Source of the DNA: JAZRWQ01 sp045541395
Lineage (GTDB): Bacteria > Bacillota > Clostridia > Oscillospirales > UMGS1783
Direction: 5' to 3'
Assembly: GCA_045541395.1 (NCBI GenBank)
Contig: JAZQIZ010000001.1
Span: forward strand, 248,001-312,000
Length of the DNA stretch: 64,000 nt
Shown here one piece after another: positions 26,801-35,245 of the stretch. Under the pieces are notes generated by a model. It did no database searches. It saw only the letters and a program-made list of their open reading frames with translations, and was not told the origin of the DNA. The stretch's first letter is position 1. Each line of letters starts with the position of its first letter. Position numbers and translations under genes: made by a program.

Positions 26801-26829
26801 TTGAAATATTTGCTCACAATATGTACAAT
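26801..26829 (+). promoter_or_regulatory. Predicted SigA promoter for pduL
   Basis: TTGAAA (26801-26806), 17 bp, TACAAT (26824-26829), 35 bp before the start codon. Confidence 0.6.
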
Positions 26830-26863
26830 TAAATAAGAAATTAATAGAATAGGAGATAAAACA

Positions 26864-27439
26864 ATGGCAAATAACATTAATATTGAAACCTCTGCAAGAC
26901 ATATTCATTTATCCGAAGCAGATCTTGCTACCCTTTTCGGCGAAGGCTATAAGCTTACCCCCAAGAAGGAACTTTCTCAGCCCGGTCAGTTTGCTTGTAC
27001 TGAAAAAGTTACTGTAGTTGGCCCTAAGAAGGAATTAGGCGGCGTTTCTATTCTCGGTCCTACCCGTAAGGCTACTCAGGTTGAAATCTCTTTGACCGAT
27101 GCTCGTTCTATAGGCCTTTCCGTTCCTATCAGAGAATCGGGCGACCTGGAAGGTTCTGCAGGCTGCAAGCTTATTGGTCCTTGCGGCGAAGTAACTCTTG
27201 AAAAGGGCGTTATTGCTGCTAAGAGACATATTCACCTTTCTGATACCGAAGCTGCAGAGCTTGGTGTAACAGATAAGGAAATCGTTAAAGTAGAAATTAA
27301 TTCTGCTGAGCGATCCATTATCTTTGGTGACGTTGTTGTTAGAGTAAACAAGGATTACAGAAATGCAATGCATATCGACACCGATGAATCCAATGCTGCT
27401 TGCTTAAACGGCACAGAAAAAGGCACAATTATTAAGTAA
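26864..27439 (+). CDS. pduL: PduL-type phosphotransacylase, stand-alone
   Basis: 191 residues with two beta-barrel halves, each opening with the zinc motif: SARHIHLS (10-17) and KRHIHLSDTEA, plus LTPKKELSQPGQFA, ILGPTRKATQVEIS and HIDTDESNAAC. PduL converts acyl-CoA and phosphate to acyl-phosphate and CoA. Compartment-associated PduL proteins carry an N-terminal encapsulation peptide. This one starts almost at the core, and no shell protein or aldehyde dehydrogenase is nearby, so a cytosolic phosphotransacetylase role is more likely. It has its own promoter and terminator. Confidence 0.93.
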   Translation: MANNINIETSARHIHLSEADLATLFGEGYKLTPKKELSQPGQFACTEKVTVVGPKKELGGVSILGPTRKATQVEISLTDARSIGLSVPIRESGDLEGSAGCKLIGPCGEVTLEKGVIAAKRHIHLSDTEAAELGVTDKEIVKVEINSAERSIIFGDVVVRVNKDYRNAMHIDTDESNAACLNGTEKGTIIK

Positions 27440-27448
27440 TCAATACAT

Positions 27449-27488
27449 AAAAAATATCCGTATGCTTGAGGCATACGGATATTTTTTA
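27449..27488. terminator. Bidirectional terminator between pduL and the mutarotase-like gene
   Basis: Long stem AATATCCGTATGC / GCATACGGATATT (about 27453-27465 and 27471-27483) with a 5-nt loop, A-tract left and T-tract right. It serves both converging genes. Confidence 0.92.
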
Positions 27489-27489
27489 T

Positions 27490-28356
27490 TTAAAATGGGC
27501 TGATAGTATGAGTACACAGGAAGCTGGCACCAACATTCAGACGCTGAATGTCTCTCTTCATAGGAAGCTCTGCGTTAAAGTCAACACCGTCGGAAACACC
27601 AAGCCAAGGCTCGAGGCAAATAAAGGGAGCATCCTTTGCCTGCCAGATTCCAAGGTTCTTAAAATCGGAAAATTCAAGCTTTACACCGTGGCCTGAAACG
27701 TCACTCTTTAAGGTAACTTCGGTAGACTTAACATCAAACAGAACAGCAGCACTACCGTAATAATCCTCGTGATTCAGCATTAATGGCTGACCCATATCAA
27801 CAAAAGGAACACCTGTTCTTGAAACAAGACCGTCCTCCAGGAAATATCTTTCAAGTCTTTCGGGTCTGTTGAAGTATATCTTATAATCCTCAAATGCTTC
27901 ACCGTCAACCACGGGGCAACGATAAGCTTCATGAGAGCCAACAGAGAAGAACATCATAGAAGTGCCTGTATTTTCAACTCTGTAATTTACTTCAAGAGAA
28001 GAACCCATAATACGGTATTCAATATAGAATTTAAAATCGAAAGGGTACTTCTTTTTAAGATCATCATTTGACTGCAGCATAAAAGTAACGCTTGAATCAG
28101 AATAATTAACTCTTTCAAAAACATTATCTCTTGCAAAGCCGTGCTGACCTATAGAATATGGGGTACCTGCATAAGTAAAAGTATCATGTTTGCATCTGCC
28201 TACAAAAGGAAACAGTACAGGAGCTCGTTTGCCCCAATATTTTGAATCGCCCTGCCAAATATATTCAATGCCGCCAAGCATAAGGCTCTGAAGTTCTGCG
28301 CCTTTATCTGCAATAATAGCAGTAAGTTTACCGTTAGATATAGTAGTTAAAGCCAT
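27490..28356 (-). CDS. Aldose 1-epimerase family protein (LacX-like)
   Basis: 288 residues of the galactose mutarotase fold: GAELQSLMLGGIEYIWQGDSKYW, APVLFPFVGR, IGQHGFARD and later VGSHEAYRCP, FICLEPWLG. These are LacX-subfamily signatures with the catalytic His and Glu region present. It probably interconverts anomers of a sugar or sugar phosphate; the substrate is unknown. It is last in the alaS unit, 15 bp after the phosphoribosyltransferase gene. Confidence 0.88.
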   Translation of the reverse strand: MALTTISNGKLTAIIADKGAELQSLMLGGIEYIWQGDSKYWGKRAPVLFPFVGRCKHDTFTYAGTPYSIGQHGFARDNVFERVNYSDSSVTFMLQSNDDLKKKYPFDFKFYIEYRIMGSSLEVNYRVENTGTSMMFFSVGSHEAYRCPVVDGEAFEDYKIYFNRPERLERYFLEDGLVSRTGVPFVDMGQPLMLNHEDYYGSAAVLFDVKSTEVTLKSDVSGHGVKLEFSDFKNLGIWQAKDAPFICLEPWLGVSDGVDFNAELPMKRDIQRLNVGASFLCTHTISPF

Positions 28357-28371
28357 TATTATAACCTCCGA

Positions 28372-28926
28372 TTACATATTTTCGCCGGGTACAAACAGCG
28401 GTAATTCTTCAAGATATATTATATCATCCATCTTTGTCGCATCACCTTCAGCCAATATTGCCATTTTACCAACAATATTGCCGCCAGCCTTTTCAACAAG
28501 CTGTTCGAGTGCATTCAGGGATTCACCTGTGCTGATAACGTCGTCTACAACAAGCACTCTCTTACCCTTCATTTTTTCTACGTCTGCAGCATCAATATAA
28601 AGAGTCTGAACAGCTGCAGTGGTAATAGATTTAACATGAACTGCAATAGGATCGTGCATATAAAGCTTTGGAGCTTTTCGCGCAATAAGATATTCATTCT
28701 GTCCCTTCTGTCTTGCCATTTCATAAACGAGAGGAATACCCTTAGATTCTGCAGTAATCATTATATCATGCTCAGGGGCTTTTTCCAACAATGCTTTAGC
28801 GCAGGCGGAAGTTAATTCTACATCACCGAAAATTACAAAAGCTGCTATATAAAGCTCATCATTTAATTTACAAAGAGGAAGATCCCTCTGAACACCTGCT
28901 ACATTGAGAGTGTAAAATTCTTTCAT
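28372..28926 (-). CDS. Phosphoribosyltransferase, adenine/xanthine type
   Basis: 184 residues. The PRPP loop VLVVDDVISTGESLNAL and the flexible-loop region AESKGIPLVYEMARQKG resemble adenine or xanthine phosphoribosyltransferases. The substrate-hood region before ESKG is less typical (YIAAFVIFGDVELTSACAKALL), so base specificity is open. It would salvage a purine base with PRPP in the cytoplasm. It sits between the HIT and mutarotase-like genes. Confidence 0.82.
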   Translation of the reverse strand: MKEFYTLNVAGVQRDLPLCKLNDELYIAAFVIFGDVELTSACAKALLEKAPEHDIMITAESKGIPLVYEMARQKGQNEYLIARKAPKLYMHDPIAVHVKSITTAAVQTLYIDAADVEKMKGKRVLVVDDVISTGESLNALEQLVEKAGGNIVGKMAILAEGDATKMDDIIYLEELPLFVPGENM

Positions 28927-28940
28927 AATACTTATCTCCT

Positions 28941-29279
28941 TTATGACATTAAATCAGACAACTGTCTTCCGGCTAAAATATGAAAATGTAAGTGCTGAAC
29001 ACTTTGACAAGCATCGGCACCGCAATTTGTTACTACGCGGAAACCATTTTCAAGATTCTGTTCTCTTGCAATATCAGCTATTGCTTCAAAGCATTTTGCA
29101 ATGATTGCAGAATTCTCTACTGTTACATCCTTTGCACCCTCAAGAATATGTTCCTTGGGAATAACAACAATATGAACAGGCGCCTGAGGATTTATATCCT
29201 TAAACGCAAGAACTTTATCATCTTCATATACTTTTGTAGAAGGAATCTCTCCTGCTACTATTTTACAGAAAATGCACAT
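28941..29279 (-). CDS. HIT family nucleotide-binding hydrolase (Hint-like)
   Basis: 112 residues. FCKIVAGEIPSTKVYEDD at the N-terminus and the histidine triad QHLHFHILAGR at the C-terminus are standard for bacterial Hint proteins, which hydrolyse nucleoside phosphoramidates and acyl-adenylates. Placement 12 bp after alaS fits a role in clearing adenylates, though that is inference. Confidence 0.93.
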   Translation of the reverse strand: MCIFCKIVAGEIPSTKVYEDDKVLAFKDINPQAPVHIVVIPKEHILEGAKDVTVENSAIIAKCFEAIADIAREQNLENGFRVVTNCGADACQSVQHLHFHILAGRQLSDLMS

Positions 29280-29291
29280 ATAAGCACTCCT

Positions 29292-31910
29292 TTACTTTAT
29301 AAGATCCTTAGCTATATCAGCAACGCAATTAAGCGCACTTTCAAGAGCTGCAACGTCTTTACCGCCTGCCATAGCAGAGTCAGGTCTGCCGCCGCCTTTA
29401 CCGCCGGTAAGCTCTGCAAGTTTTTTAACAATATTACCTGCGTGAGCACCCTTAGCAACAGCTTCCTTGCCGCAAACACACATAAAGTTAATTTTGTCTT
29501 CACCTTTAATAGCTAATACCGTAATCATATCAGAATACTTATCCTTAATATTTTCGCCAACACCGCGAAGTGCGTCGGGTTGAATATTAAGAATTGCAAC
29601 TGCAACCTTTACACCGTTTACTTCAACTGCATTATTTACAATATCGCTGATCTGACTCATTGCAAGCTTAGAATTAAGACTTTCAACTTCCTTCTGACAA
29701 GCCTTAAGATCTTCGGTAAGAATAGCAGCTTTCTTAACAACGTCATTAACGTTAGACTTAACAGCTTCAGCTATCTGATTGATAATATTCTCTTTATCAT
29801 TAAGCATAGCAAGAATGTTAATACCTGTTACACATTCAATTCTTCTAACGCCCGCTGCAACAGAAGATTCGGAAACAATCTTGAAGAGACCGATGTTACC
29901 GGTATTTTCAACGTGAGCGCCGCCGCAGAATTCTTTAGAGAAATCGCCAATTGCTACTACTCTGACAACTTCACCGTATTTTTCACCAAACAGTGCCATT
30001 GCACCTGTTTTCTTGGCTTCCTCTAAAGACATTAAATTAACGTCAACAGCAATGGAATTGAGAATCTGCTCATTAACAAGAGCTTCAACCTTGCTTATTT
30101 CTTCTGAGGTTAAAGCAGAAAAGTGAGTAAAGTCAAGCCTTCCGCGTAATTCGTCAACATAAGAACCTGCCTGTTCAACGTGAGTGCCTAAAACAGTACG
30201 TAAAGCAGCCTGTAAAAGATGTAAAGAAGAATGGTTTCTGGAAATAGATCTTCTCCTTACGCCGTCAATTTCAGCCTTAACACTGTCATTTACAGAAAAG
30301 CTGCCGCTTTCAACATAACCTGTATGATAAAAAATACCGTCATGGCTCTTTTTTGTATCTTCAACAACGAATTTAGCTTTATCGGAAACAATAACGCCCT
30401 TATCGCCTACCTGACCACCGCTTTCAGCATAAAAGCTTGTTTTGTTAAGTACAATAATACCTTTAGCGCCTGATTCGATAGTACCTGCCTGTTCGCCTTC
30501 GGCAACAACAGCCAAAACATTGGCATCACAAGAAAATTCGGTATATCCAACAAATTCAGTTGCTTCAACACCCTCAAGAACTATGCCGTCACTCTTCCAA
30601 CTCTCAGCATCACCTGCTTTACGGCTGTTACGTGCTCTTTCGCGCTGTTCGATCATTAATTCGTTAAATCTGTCTTCATCGAGAGTCATACCCTGTTCGG
30701 CAAGAATATCCTTGGTTAAATCAAGAGGGAATCCGTAAGTGTCGTAAAGTTTAAAAGCGTCGTCTCCGGAAAGCTGACCGCCATTGCCCATAAGACCTTC
30801 AAGAATTGAAAGACCCTGATCTATTGTTTTTGCAAAAGCAGTTTCTTCGTTGGTAATAACCTTCTTAATAAACTCCTGCTTTTCAATAAGTTCGGGATAA
30901 CCGGATTTGTTTTCATTGATTACAGCCTCAATAAGTTCAACAAGGAAATCACGGTTAATACCAATAAGCTTACCGTGGCGGCAAGCTCGTCTTATAAGAC
31001 GGCGAAGAACGTAACCTCTGCCTTCGTTGGAAGGAAGAATACCGTCACTGATCATAAATGTAGAAGCTCTTGCATGGTCTGTAATAGCACGGATAGAAAT
31101 ATCTATTTTAGAATCCTTACCGTATTCCTTACCGGAAATTTCACAAACCTTATTAAGAATGTTTCTGACCGTATCAACCTCAAACATATTATCTACACCC
31201 TGCATTACACACGCAAGACGTTCAAGACCCATACCGGTATCTATATTCTTATGCTCAAGCTCGGTATAGGTACCATCACCCATATTATTAAACTGTGAAA
31301 ATACGTTATTCCATATTTCCATATATCGATCACAGTCACAACCGGGCTTACAATCGGGAGAGCCACAACCATATTTTTCGCCACGGTCAAAATATATTTC
31401 ACTGCAAGGACCGCAGGGACCTGTACCGTGCTCCCAGAAGTTATCAGCCTTACCCAACTTAACGATATGTTCTTCGCAAACACCTATTTTATCACGCCAA
31501 ATAGCATAGGCTTCATCATCCTCTTCATAAACAGAGGGCCAAAGCAGATCTTTAGGTATCTCAAGGGTTTCGGTTAAAAATTCCCAAGCCCATTCGATGG
31601 CCTGATCTTTAAAATAATCACCGAAAGAAAAATTACCGAGCATTTCAAAGTATGTGCCGTGACGGGCAGTATGACCAACGCGCTCCAAGTCGGGAGTACG
31701 AATACATTTCTGGCATGTTGTTACTCTGTTGCGGGGAGGAGTAACCTCACCTGTGAAGAACTTCTTCATAGGCGCCATACCGGAATTTATAAGCAACAGT
31801 GACTTATCATTATTTGGTACAAGCGAATAACTTCCAAGTCTTAAATGACCCTTTGACTCAAAGAAAGAAAGATATTTCTCTCTAAGATCATTAAGTGATG
31901 TCCATTCCAT
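29292..31910 (-). CDS. alaS: Alanyl-tRNA synthetase
   Basis: 872 residues, full length. The class II core (RNRVTTCQKCIRTPDLERVG, GTYFEMLGNFSFGDYFK, TGMGLERL), the tRNA-recognition domain, the editing domain zinc ligands (HSSLHLLQ and CGGAHV) and the DHHA1 glycine segment GGKGGGRPDSAMAGG are all present, so both charging and editing should work. An alanine T-box leader controls it. It begins a four-gene leftward unit. Confidence 0.98.
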   Translation of the reverse strand: MEWTSLNDLREKYLSFFESKGHLRLGSYSLVPNNDKSLLLINSGMAPMKKFFTGEVTPPRNRVTTCQKCIRTPDLERVGHTARHGTYFEMLGNFSFGDYFKDQAIEWAWEFLTETLEIPKDLLWPSVYEEDDEAYAIWRDKIGVCEEHIVKLGKADNFWEHGTGPCGPCSEIYFDRGEKYGCGSPDCKPGCDCDRYMEIWNNVFSQFNNMGDGTYTELEHKNIDTGMGLERLACVMQGVDNMFEVDTVRNILNKVCEISGKEYGKDSKIDISIRAITDHARASTFMISDGILPSNEGRGYVLRRLIRRACRHGKLIGINRDFLVELIEAVINENKSGYPELIEKQEFIKKVITNEETAFAKTIDQGLSILEGLMGNGGQLSGDDAFKLYDTYGFPLDLTKDILAEQGMTLDEDRFNELMIEQRERARNSRKAGDAESWKSDGIVLEGVEATEFVGYTEFSCDANVLAVVAEGEQAGTIESGAKGIIVLNKTSFYAESGGQVGDKGVIVSDKAKFVVEDTKKSHDGIFYHTGYVESGSFSVNDSVKAEIDGVRRRSISRNHSSLHLLQAALRTVLGTHVEQAGSYVDELRGRLDFTHFSALTSEEISKVEALVNEQILNSIAVDVNLMSLEEAKKTGAMALFGEKYGEVVRVVAIGDFSKEFCGGAHVENTGNIGLFKIVSESSVAAGVRRIECVTGINILAMLNDKENIINQIAEAVKSNVNDVVKKAAILTEDLKACQKEVESLNSKLAMSQISDIVNNAVEVNGVKVAVAILNIQPDALRGVGENIKDKYSDMITVLAIKGEDKINFMCVCGKEAVAKGAHAGNIVKKLAELTGGKGGGRPDSAMAGGKDVAALESALNCVADIAKDLIK

Positions 31911-31930
31911 AATAAACCTCCGAAAAAATA

Positions 31931-32148
31931 AAAAAATCCCTTGTATAAAACAAGGGACGAATATACCGTGTTACCACCCAAATTGCGCATAAAAATGCAC
32001 CACTCTAAATTCCTTAACGCGGAAAACGCCGTATCTTTCGTACGGTGCTCAAAGACAGCTTCACACAAACAGTAAATACAGGGAGCTTTCAGCTTTACTC
32101 CCCTCTCTACAGTATCACCGCAAGGTTACTTATTCTTATCATTGCATT
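31931..32148 (-). ncRNA. T-box riboswitch, alanine-specific, upstream of alaS
   Basis: The minus strand reads, in order: an AGAGAGGGGAG start of stem I, the GCTGAAAGC apical element, the specifier loop with GAA-GCT-G (GCT at 32057-32059, an alanine codon), and the T-box core GGGTGGTAACACGG (31966-31979). It closes with terminator stem TCCCTTG / CAAGGGA (31937-31957) and a T-run at 31931-31936. Uncharged tRNA-Ala binding the T-box would disrupt the terminator and let alaS be made. The specifier and the downstream gene agree. Confidence 0.95.
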
Positions 32149-32154
32149 GATTAT

Positions 32155-32183
32155 ATTATAATAATTATATTTTTTCTTGTCAA
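32155..32183 (-). promoter_or_regulatory. Strong SigA promoter for the T-box/alaS unit
   Basis: On the minus strand a perfect TTGACA (32178-32183), 17 bp and a perfect TATAAT (32155-32160) immediately precede the T-box RNA. Confidence 0.9.
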
Positions 32184-32193
32184 CACTTTTGTA

Positions 32194-32223
32194 TTGACAT
32201 AAGCTTAAAATTTATCGTAAAAT
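32194..32223 (+). promoter_or_regulatory. Predicted SigA promoter for the endonuclease IV-like gene
   Basis: TTGACA (32194-32199), 18 bp, TAAAAT (32218-32223), 25 bp before the start; divergent from the alaS promoter with the two -35 boxes 10 bp apart. Confidence 0.75.
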
Positions 32224-32248
32224 ATAACAAAAATTCAAGGAGTTAAAT

Positions 32249-33115
32249 ATGGGAGCAATATTCGGAACAGCAGGGGTACCTGATGAGTTTTATGAACAAA
32301 AACTTAAAGCAGCCATACAGGCACCCGGATTTTTGGCCCGTTACGGTCTTGACGCATATGAATATCAGTGCGGAAGAGGAGTTAATATATCCGAAGAAGG
32401 GGCAAAAGCATTAGGAGAAAAAGCAAAGAAACATAATATCACTCTATCAATTCATTCACCGTACTTTATATCTCTGTCATCAACTGTCGAGGCAACAAGG
32501 CTGAAAAGTATTGATTACATATTACAGTGCGCAAAAGCTGCAAAGAATATGGGAGCACAAAGAATCGTTGTACACAGCGGTTCTTGCGGAAAAATAAAAA
32601 GAGAAGAAGCTCTAAAACTGGCCTGTGATACGCTAAATAAGGCACGAGCAGCCCTTGACGATAACGGATATGAAAATATTCTTATTTGCCCTGAAACAAT
32701 GGGTAAAATAAATCAATTAGGCAACGTTGAAGAGGTTATAAAGCTTTGTAAAACAGATGAAAGAAATATCCCGACAATTGACTTTGGCCATCTTAACGCA
32801 AGAACCTTGGGTGGGATCAAGACAGTTAAAGACTACGAAATTATACTGGATAAATTTGAAAATGAATTAGGCACTTACAGGACAAGCATTTTTCATGCTC
32901 ATTTTTCTAAAATAGAATATACATCAGGGGGAGAAAAATGCCATTTAACATTTGAAGATAATACTTTTGGTCCTGATTATAAACCGCTAATGGAATTAAT
33001 TGGAAGGCGAAATTATTCTCCTACAATCATATGTGAATCCGCCGGAACACAAGCTAAAGACGCTTTTTCTATGAAAAATTACTATATTCTCCTTCAAAAA
33101 CAGGGAAAATTTTAA
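32249..33115 (+). CDS. Endonuclease IV-like TIM-barrel AP endonuclease
   Basis: 288 residues. Metal-site segments of the Nfo family are visible in order: IHSPYFISLSS, VVHSGSCG, CPETMGKINQLG, DFGHLNAR, FHAHFSKIEYT and CESAGTQAKDA. Endonuclease IV cleaves at abasic sites with three zinc ions. The N-terminus (MGAIFGTAGVPDEFYEQKLK) is less standard than in Escherichia coli Nfo, so a related xylose-isomerase-like TIM barrel is possible. A single-gene unit with its own promoter. Confidence 0.87.
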   Translation: MGAIFGTAGVPDEFYEQKLKAAIQAPGFLARYGLDAYEYQCGRGVNISEEGAKALGEKAKKHNITLSIHSPYFISLSSTVEATRLKSIDYILQCAKAAKNMGAQRIVVHSGSCGKIKREEALKLACDTLNKARAALDDNGYENILICPETMGKINQLGNVEEVIKLCKTDERNIPTIDFGHLNARTLGGIKTVKDYEIILDKFENELGTYRTSIFHAHFSKIEYTSGGEKCHLTFEDNTFGPDYKPLMELIGRRNYSPTIICESAGTQAKDAFSMKNYYILLQKQGKF

Positions 33116-33122
33116 AAAAGAC

Positions 33123-33151
33123 TTGAAATAATACTATATTTAAGGTAAAAT
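33123..33151 (+). promoter_or_regulatory. Predicted SigA promoter for efp
   Basis: TTGAAA (33123-33128), 17 bp, TAAAAT (33146-33151), 40 bp before the efp start. Confidence 0.65.
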
Positions 33152-33191
33152 ATTTCGAGAGATTTTATACATTATTTTGGAGGTTTAAAAT

Positions 33192-33749
33192 ATGGTATCC
33201 GCAGGTGATTTCCGTAACGGCGTAACTTTTGAAATGAACGACAATATTTATTCTATTGTTGAATTTCAGCACGTAAAACCCGGTAAGGGCGCAGCTTTCG
33301 TTAGAGCAAAAATAAGAAACGTTATTAACGGTGCTGTAACTGAAACTACTTTCAACCCTTCCGACAAATTCCCTACTGCTTTTGTTGAAAGAAAAGATAT
33401 GGAATATCTTTATAGCGACGGCGAACTTTACTACTTCATGGATCAGGAAACTTATGAACAGATCCCCCTGGATGCAAACGTACTTTCCGATGCATTTAAG
33501 TTTGTTAAAGAAAACACCGTTTGCAAGATCATGTCTGTTAAGGGCAATGTTTTTGGTGTTGAACCCCCCGCATTTATCGATCTTAAGGTAACAGAAACCG
33601 AACCCGGATTCAAGGGTGATACTGCTACTAACGTAACTAAGCCTGCTACTTTGGAAACAGGCGCTGAGATCAAGGTTCCCCTTTTCATTGAAGAAGGCGA
33701 AATGATCAGAGTAGACACACGTACCGGTGAATATCTCGAAAGAGCATAA
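33192..33749 (+). CDS. efp: Elongation factor P
   Basis: 185 residues. The KOW-like domain VSAGDFRNGVTFEMNDNIYSIVEFQHVKPGKGAAFVRAK carries a lysine at the tip loop (KPGKG), followed by two OB domains ending MIRVDTRTGEYLERA. EF-P rescues ribosomes stalled on proline runs. GGAGG precedes the ATG. It lies 47 bp before the CD1247-type gene. Confidence 0.98.
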   Translation: MVSAGDFRNGVTFEMNDNIYSIVEFQHVKPGKGAAFVRAKIRNVINGAVTETTFNPSDKFPTAFVERKDMEYLYSDGELYYFMDQETYEQIPLDANVLSDAFKFVKENTVCKIMSVKGNVFGVEPPAFIDLKVTETEPGFKGDTATNVTKPATLETGAEIKVPLFIEEGEMIRVDTRTGEYLERA

Positions 33750-33796
33750 TTTATATTATTCTGTGTAATAATATTTTTTGAAGGAGGCGTAATGTT

Positions 33797-34219
33797 ATGA
33801 CAATTACAGAAAAAGCAGCTTATATCAAAGGTATGCTTGACGGTATGAAATTAGATACCGAAAGCAACGAAGGTAAACTTCTTGTTGCGATGGCCGATAT
33901 GCTTGAGGATATCGCAGTATCTGTAGCAGATCTTGAAGATTCCTGTGCTGAACTTGAGGAGTACATTGAAGAAGTTGACGAAGATTTAGGTGCTCTTGAA
34001 GAGGATCTTTACGGCGATGACGATTGTGATTGCTGTGAATGCGATTGCGAAGATGATGAATGCGATTGCTGTGACGGTTATCATTACCAGACCGAATGCC
34101 CTGAATGCGGCGAAACAGTTCTTCTTGATGATGAGATCTTAGAAGACGGCGCTTTTGAATGCCCCCATTGCGGACAGGAAATCAATTTTGATGACGACGA
34201 AGAAGATTGCGCTGAATAA
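33797..34219 (+). CDS. CD1247-type acidic, cysteine-rich protein with zinc ribbon
   Basis: 140 residues, very acidic. N-terminal helix TITEKAAYIKGMLDGMKLD is typical of the clostridial CD1247 family, then a long coiled acidic segment, a Cys/Asp block (DDCDCCECDCEDDECDCCDG, about 75-94) and a C-terminal zinc-ribbon pair ECPECGE and FECPHCGQ. Six clustered Cys plus Asp suggest metal binding beyond the ribbon. Function is unknown; it is found beside efp in clostridia to my knowledge. GGAGG is 10 bp upstream. Confidence 0.85.
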   Translation: MTITEKAAYIKGMLDGMKLDTESNEGKLLVAMADMLEDIAVSVADLEDSCAELEEYIEEVDEDLGALEEDLYGDDDCDCCECDCEDDECDCCDGYHYQTECPECGETVLLDDEILEDGAFECPHCGQEINFDDDEEDCAE

Positions 34220-34227
34220 TTAAAAAA

Positions 34228-34262
34228 AATAAGCCACAGATTTAATCTGTGGCTTTATTTTT
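34228..34262. terminator. Bidirectional terminator between the CD1247-type gene and gerW
   Basis: Perfect stem AAGCCACAGA / TCTGTGGCTT (34231-34240, 34246-34255), A-rich left and T-rich right, serving both strands. Confidence 0.9.
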
Positions 34263-34637
34263 TTACTGATTTTTGGAAAAGATCTCTTTTGTCTTATTCA
34301 TAAGACCGGGCAGGCTATCAATTACCTTATCAACAGTTGTAGCATTAGCGGAAACGTGAAGCAAACGAATATCGTCACCATTAACCACCATAAAAGCAAC
34401 GGGACAAATCGTTATACCTGCACCGGCACCACCGGCAAAAGGCTGTTTATCGGGAACTGATTTGTTTACAAAATCAGAACCACCGGACGCAAAACCGAAA
34501 GAAACCTTTGAAATAGGAATAATAGTAATACCATCGGGAGTAGTTATAGGATCAGCAACGATAGTATTTACATCAACCATTTCTTTAATTTTCTGCATTG
34601 TAGAATCAAGAATACCTTGAATGGGATGTTCACTCAT
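34263..34637 (-). CDS. ytfJ: GerW/YtfJ family sporulation protein
   Basis: 124 residues. HPIQGILDSTMQKIKEMVD, PDGITIIPISKVSFGFASGG and AGGAGAGITICPVAFMVV are YtfJ signatures. In Bacillus the protein is made in the forespore and is needed for germinant response. Here it follows the DUF2953 gene, the same ytfI-ytfJ order as in Bacillus, with a 1-bp overlap. Confidence 0.94.
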   Translation of the reverse strand: MSEHPIQGILDSTMQKIKEMVDVNTIVADPITTPDGITIIPISKVSFGFASGGSDFVNKSVPDKQPFAGGAGAGITICPVAFMVVNGDDIRLLHVSANATTVDKVIDSLPGLMNKTKEIFSKNQ

Positions 34638-35245
34638 TAATTTACACCATCCTTTTTATTTAATAAATCAAGTATCGGACTTAATTTTTCCTTATTAACT
34701 ATAAGATATACCAAAAGTCTGATTAATGCAAGTAGAATTTTACCCAAACGTGCAAATAAAGCAATTTCACCTGCAAATCTTATTTTACTGCTGTTATAAT
34801 CAACCGAAATATTTATATTGCTTTCCCTGATTTTAAATAAGCTTTTTAGCATAGCATCTACTGTATATGCATAGGCATTGATCTCACCGAATTTAATAGC
34901 CGCCTGTGCAGCATCCTCGTCGGCGCAGCTGATATAAACGTTTAGTTTGCTAACTATAATATTTAATTTCCATTTAAATTCCTTTAGAAAGTCAATAATT
35001 ATGTTAAATATCTCTTTTATATCAGTTTTTTTCTTTTCTTGAATAACTTCATTTTTTGATTTTATCGACTTGGAAGAGCTTCCTTTTTTCTTTTTTGGCT
35101 TATTTTTTAATTTCAGTTCAAAAAACCAAAGCTTAATTTTATATTTAAAGCTATCAAAATATTCAAGCTCAATACTGACAGGAATTAAGGATATAAGCAT
35201 TATTACAACAGCTATAACTCCCAATACTATCAGAAATACTTTCAT
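34637..35245 (-). CDS. DUF2953 domain protein (YtfI-like)
   Basis: 202 residues. One N-terminal membrane anchor (about 2-22), a lysine-rich stretch KKKKGSSSKSIKSKNE, and the C-terminal DUF2953 region INAYAYTVDAMLKSLFKIRESNINISVDYNSSKIRFAGEIALFARLGKIL. Function is unknown. It overlaps scpB by 4 bp and gerW by 1 bp. Confidence 0.85.
   Translation of the reverse strand: MKVFLIVLGVIAVVIMLISLIPVSIELEYFDSFKYKIKLWFFELKLKNKPKKKKGSSSKSIKSKNEVIQEKKKTDIKEIFNIIIDFLKEFKWKLNIIVSKLNVYISCADEDAAQAAIKFGEINAYAYTVDAMLKSLFKIRESNINISVDYNSSKIRFAGEIALFARLGKILLALIRLLVYLIVNKEKLSPILDLLNKKDGVN

Noticed and set aside
26864..27439. Bacterial microcompartment locus
   Set aside because: No shell protein, aldehyde dehydrogenase or diol dehydratase gene lies within reach.
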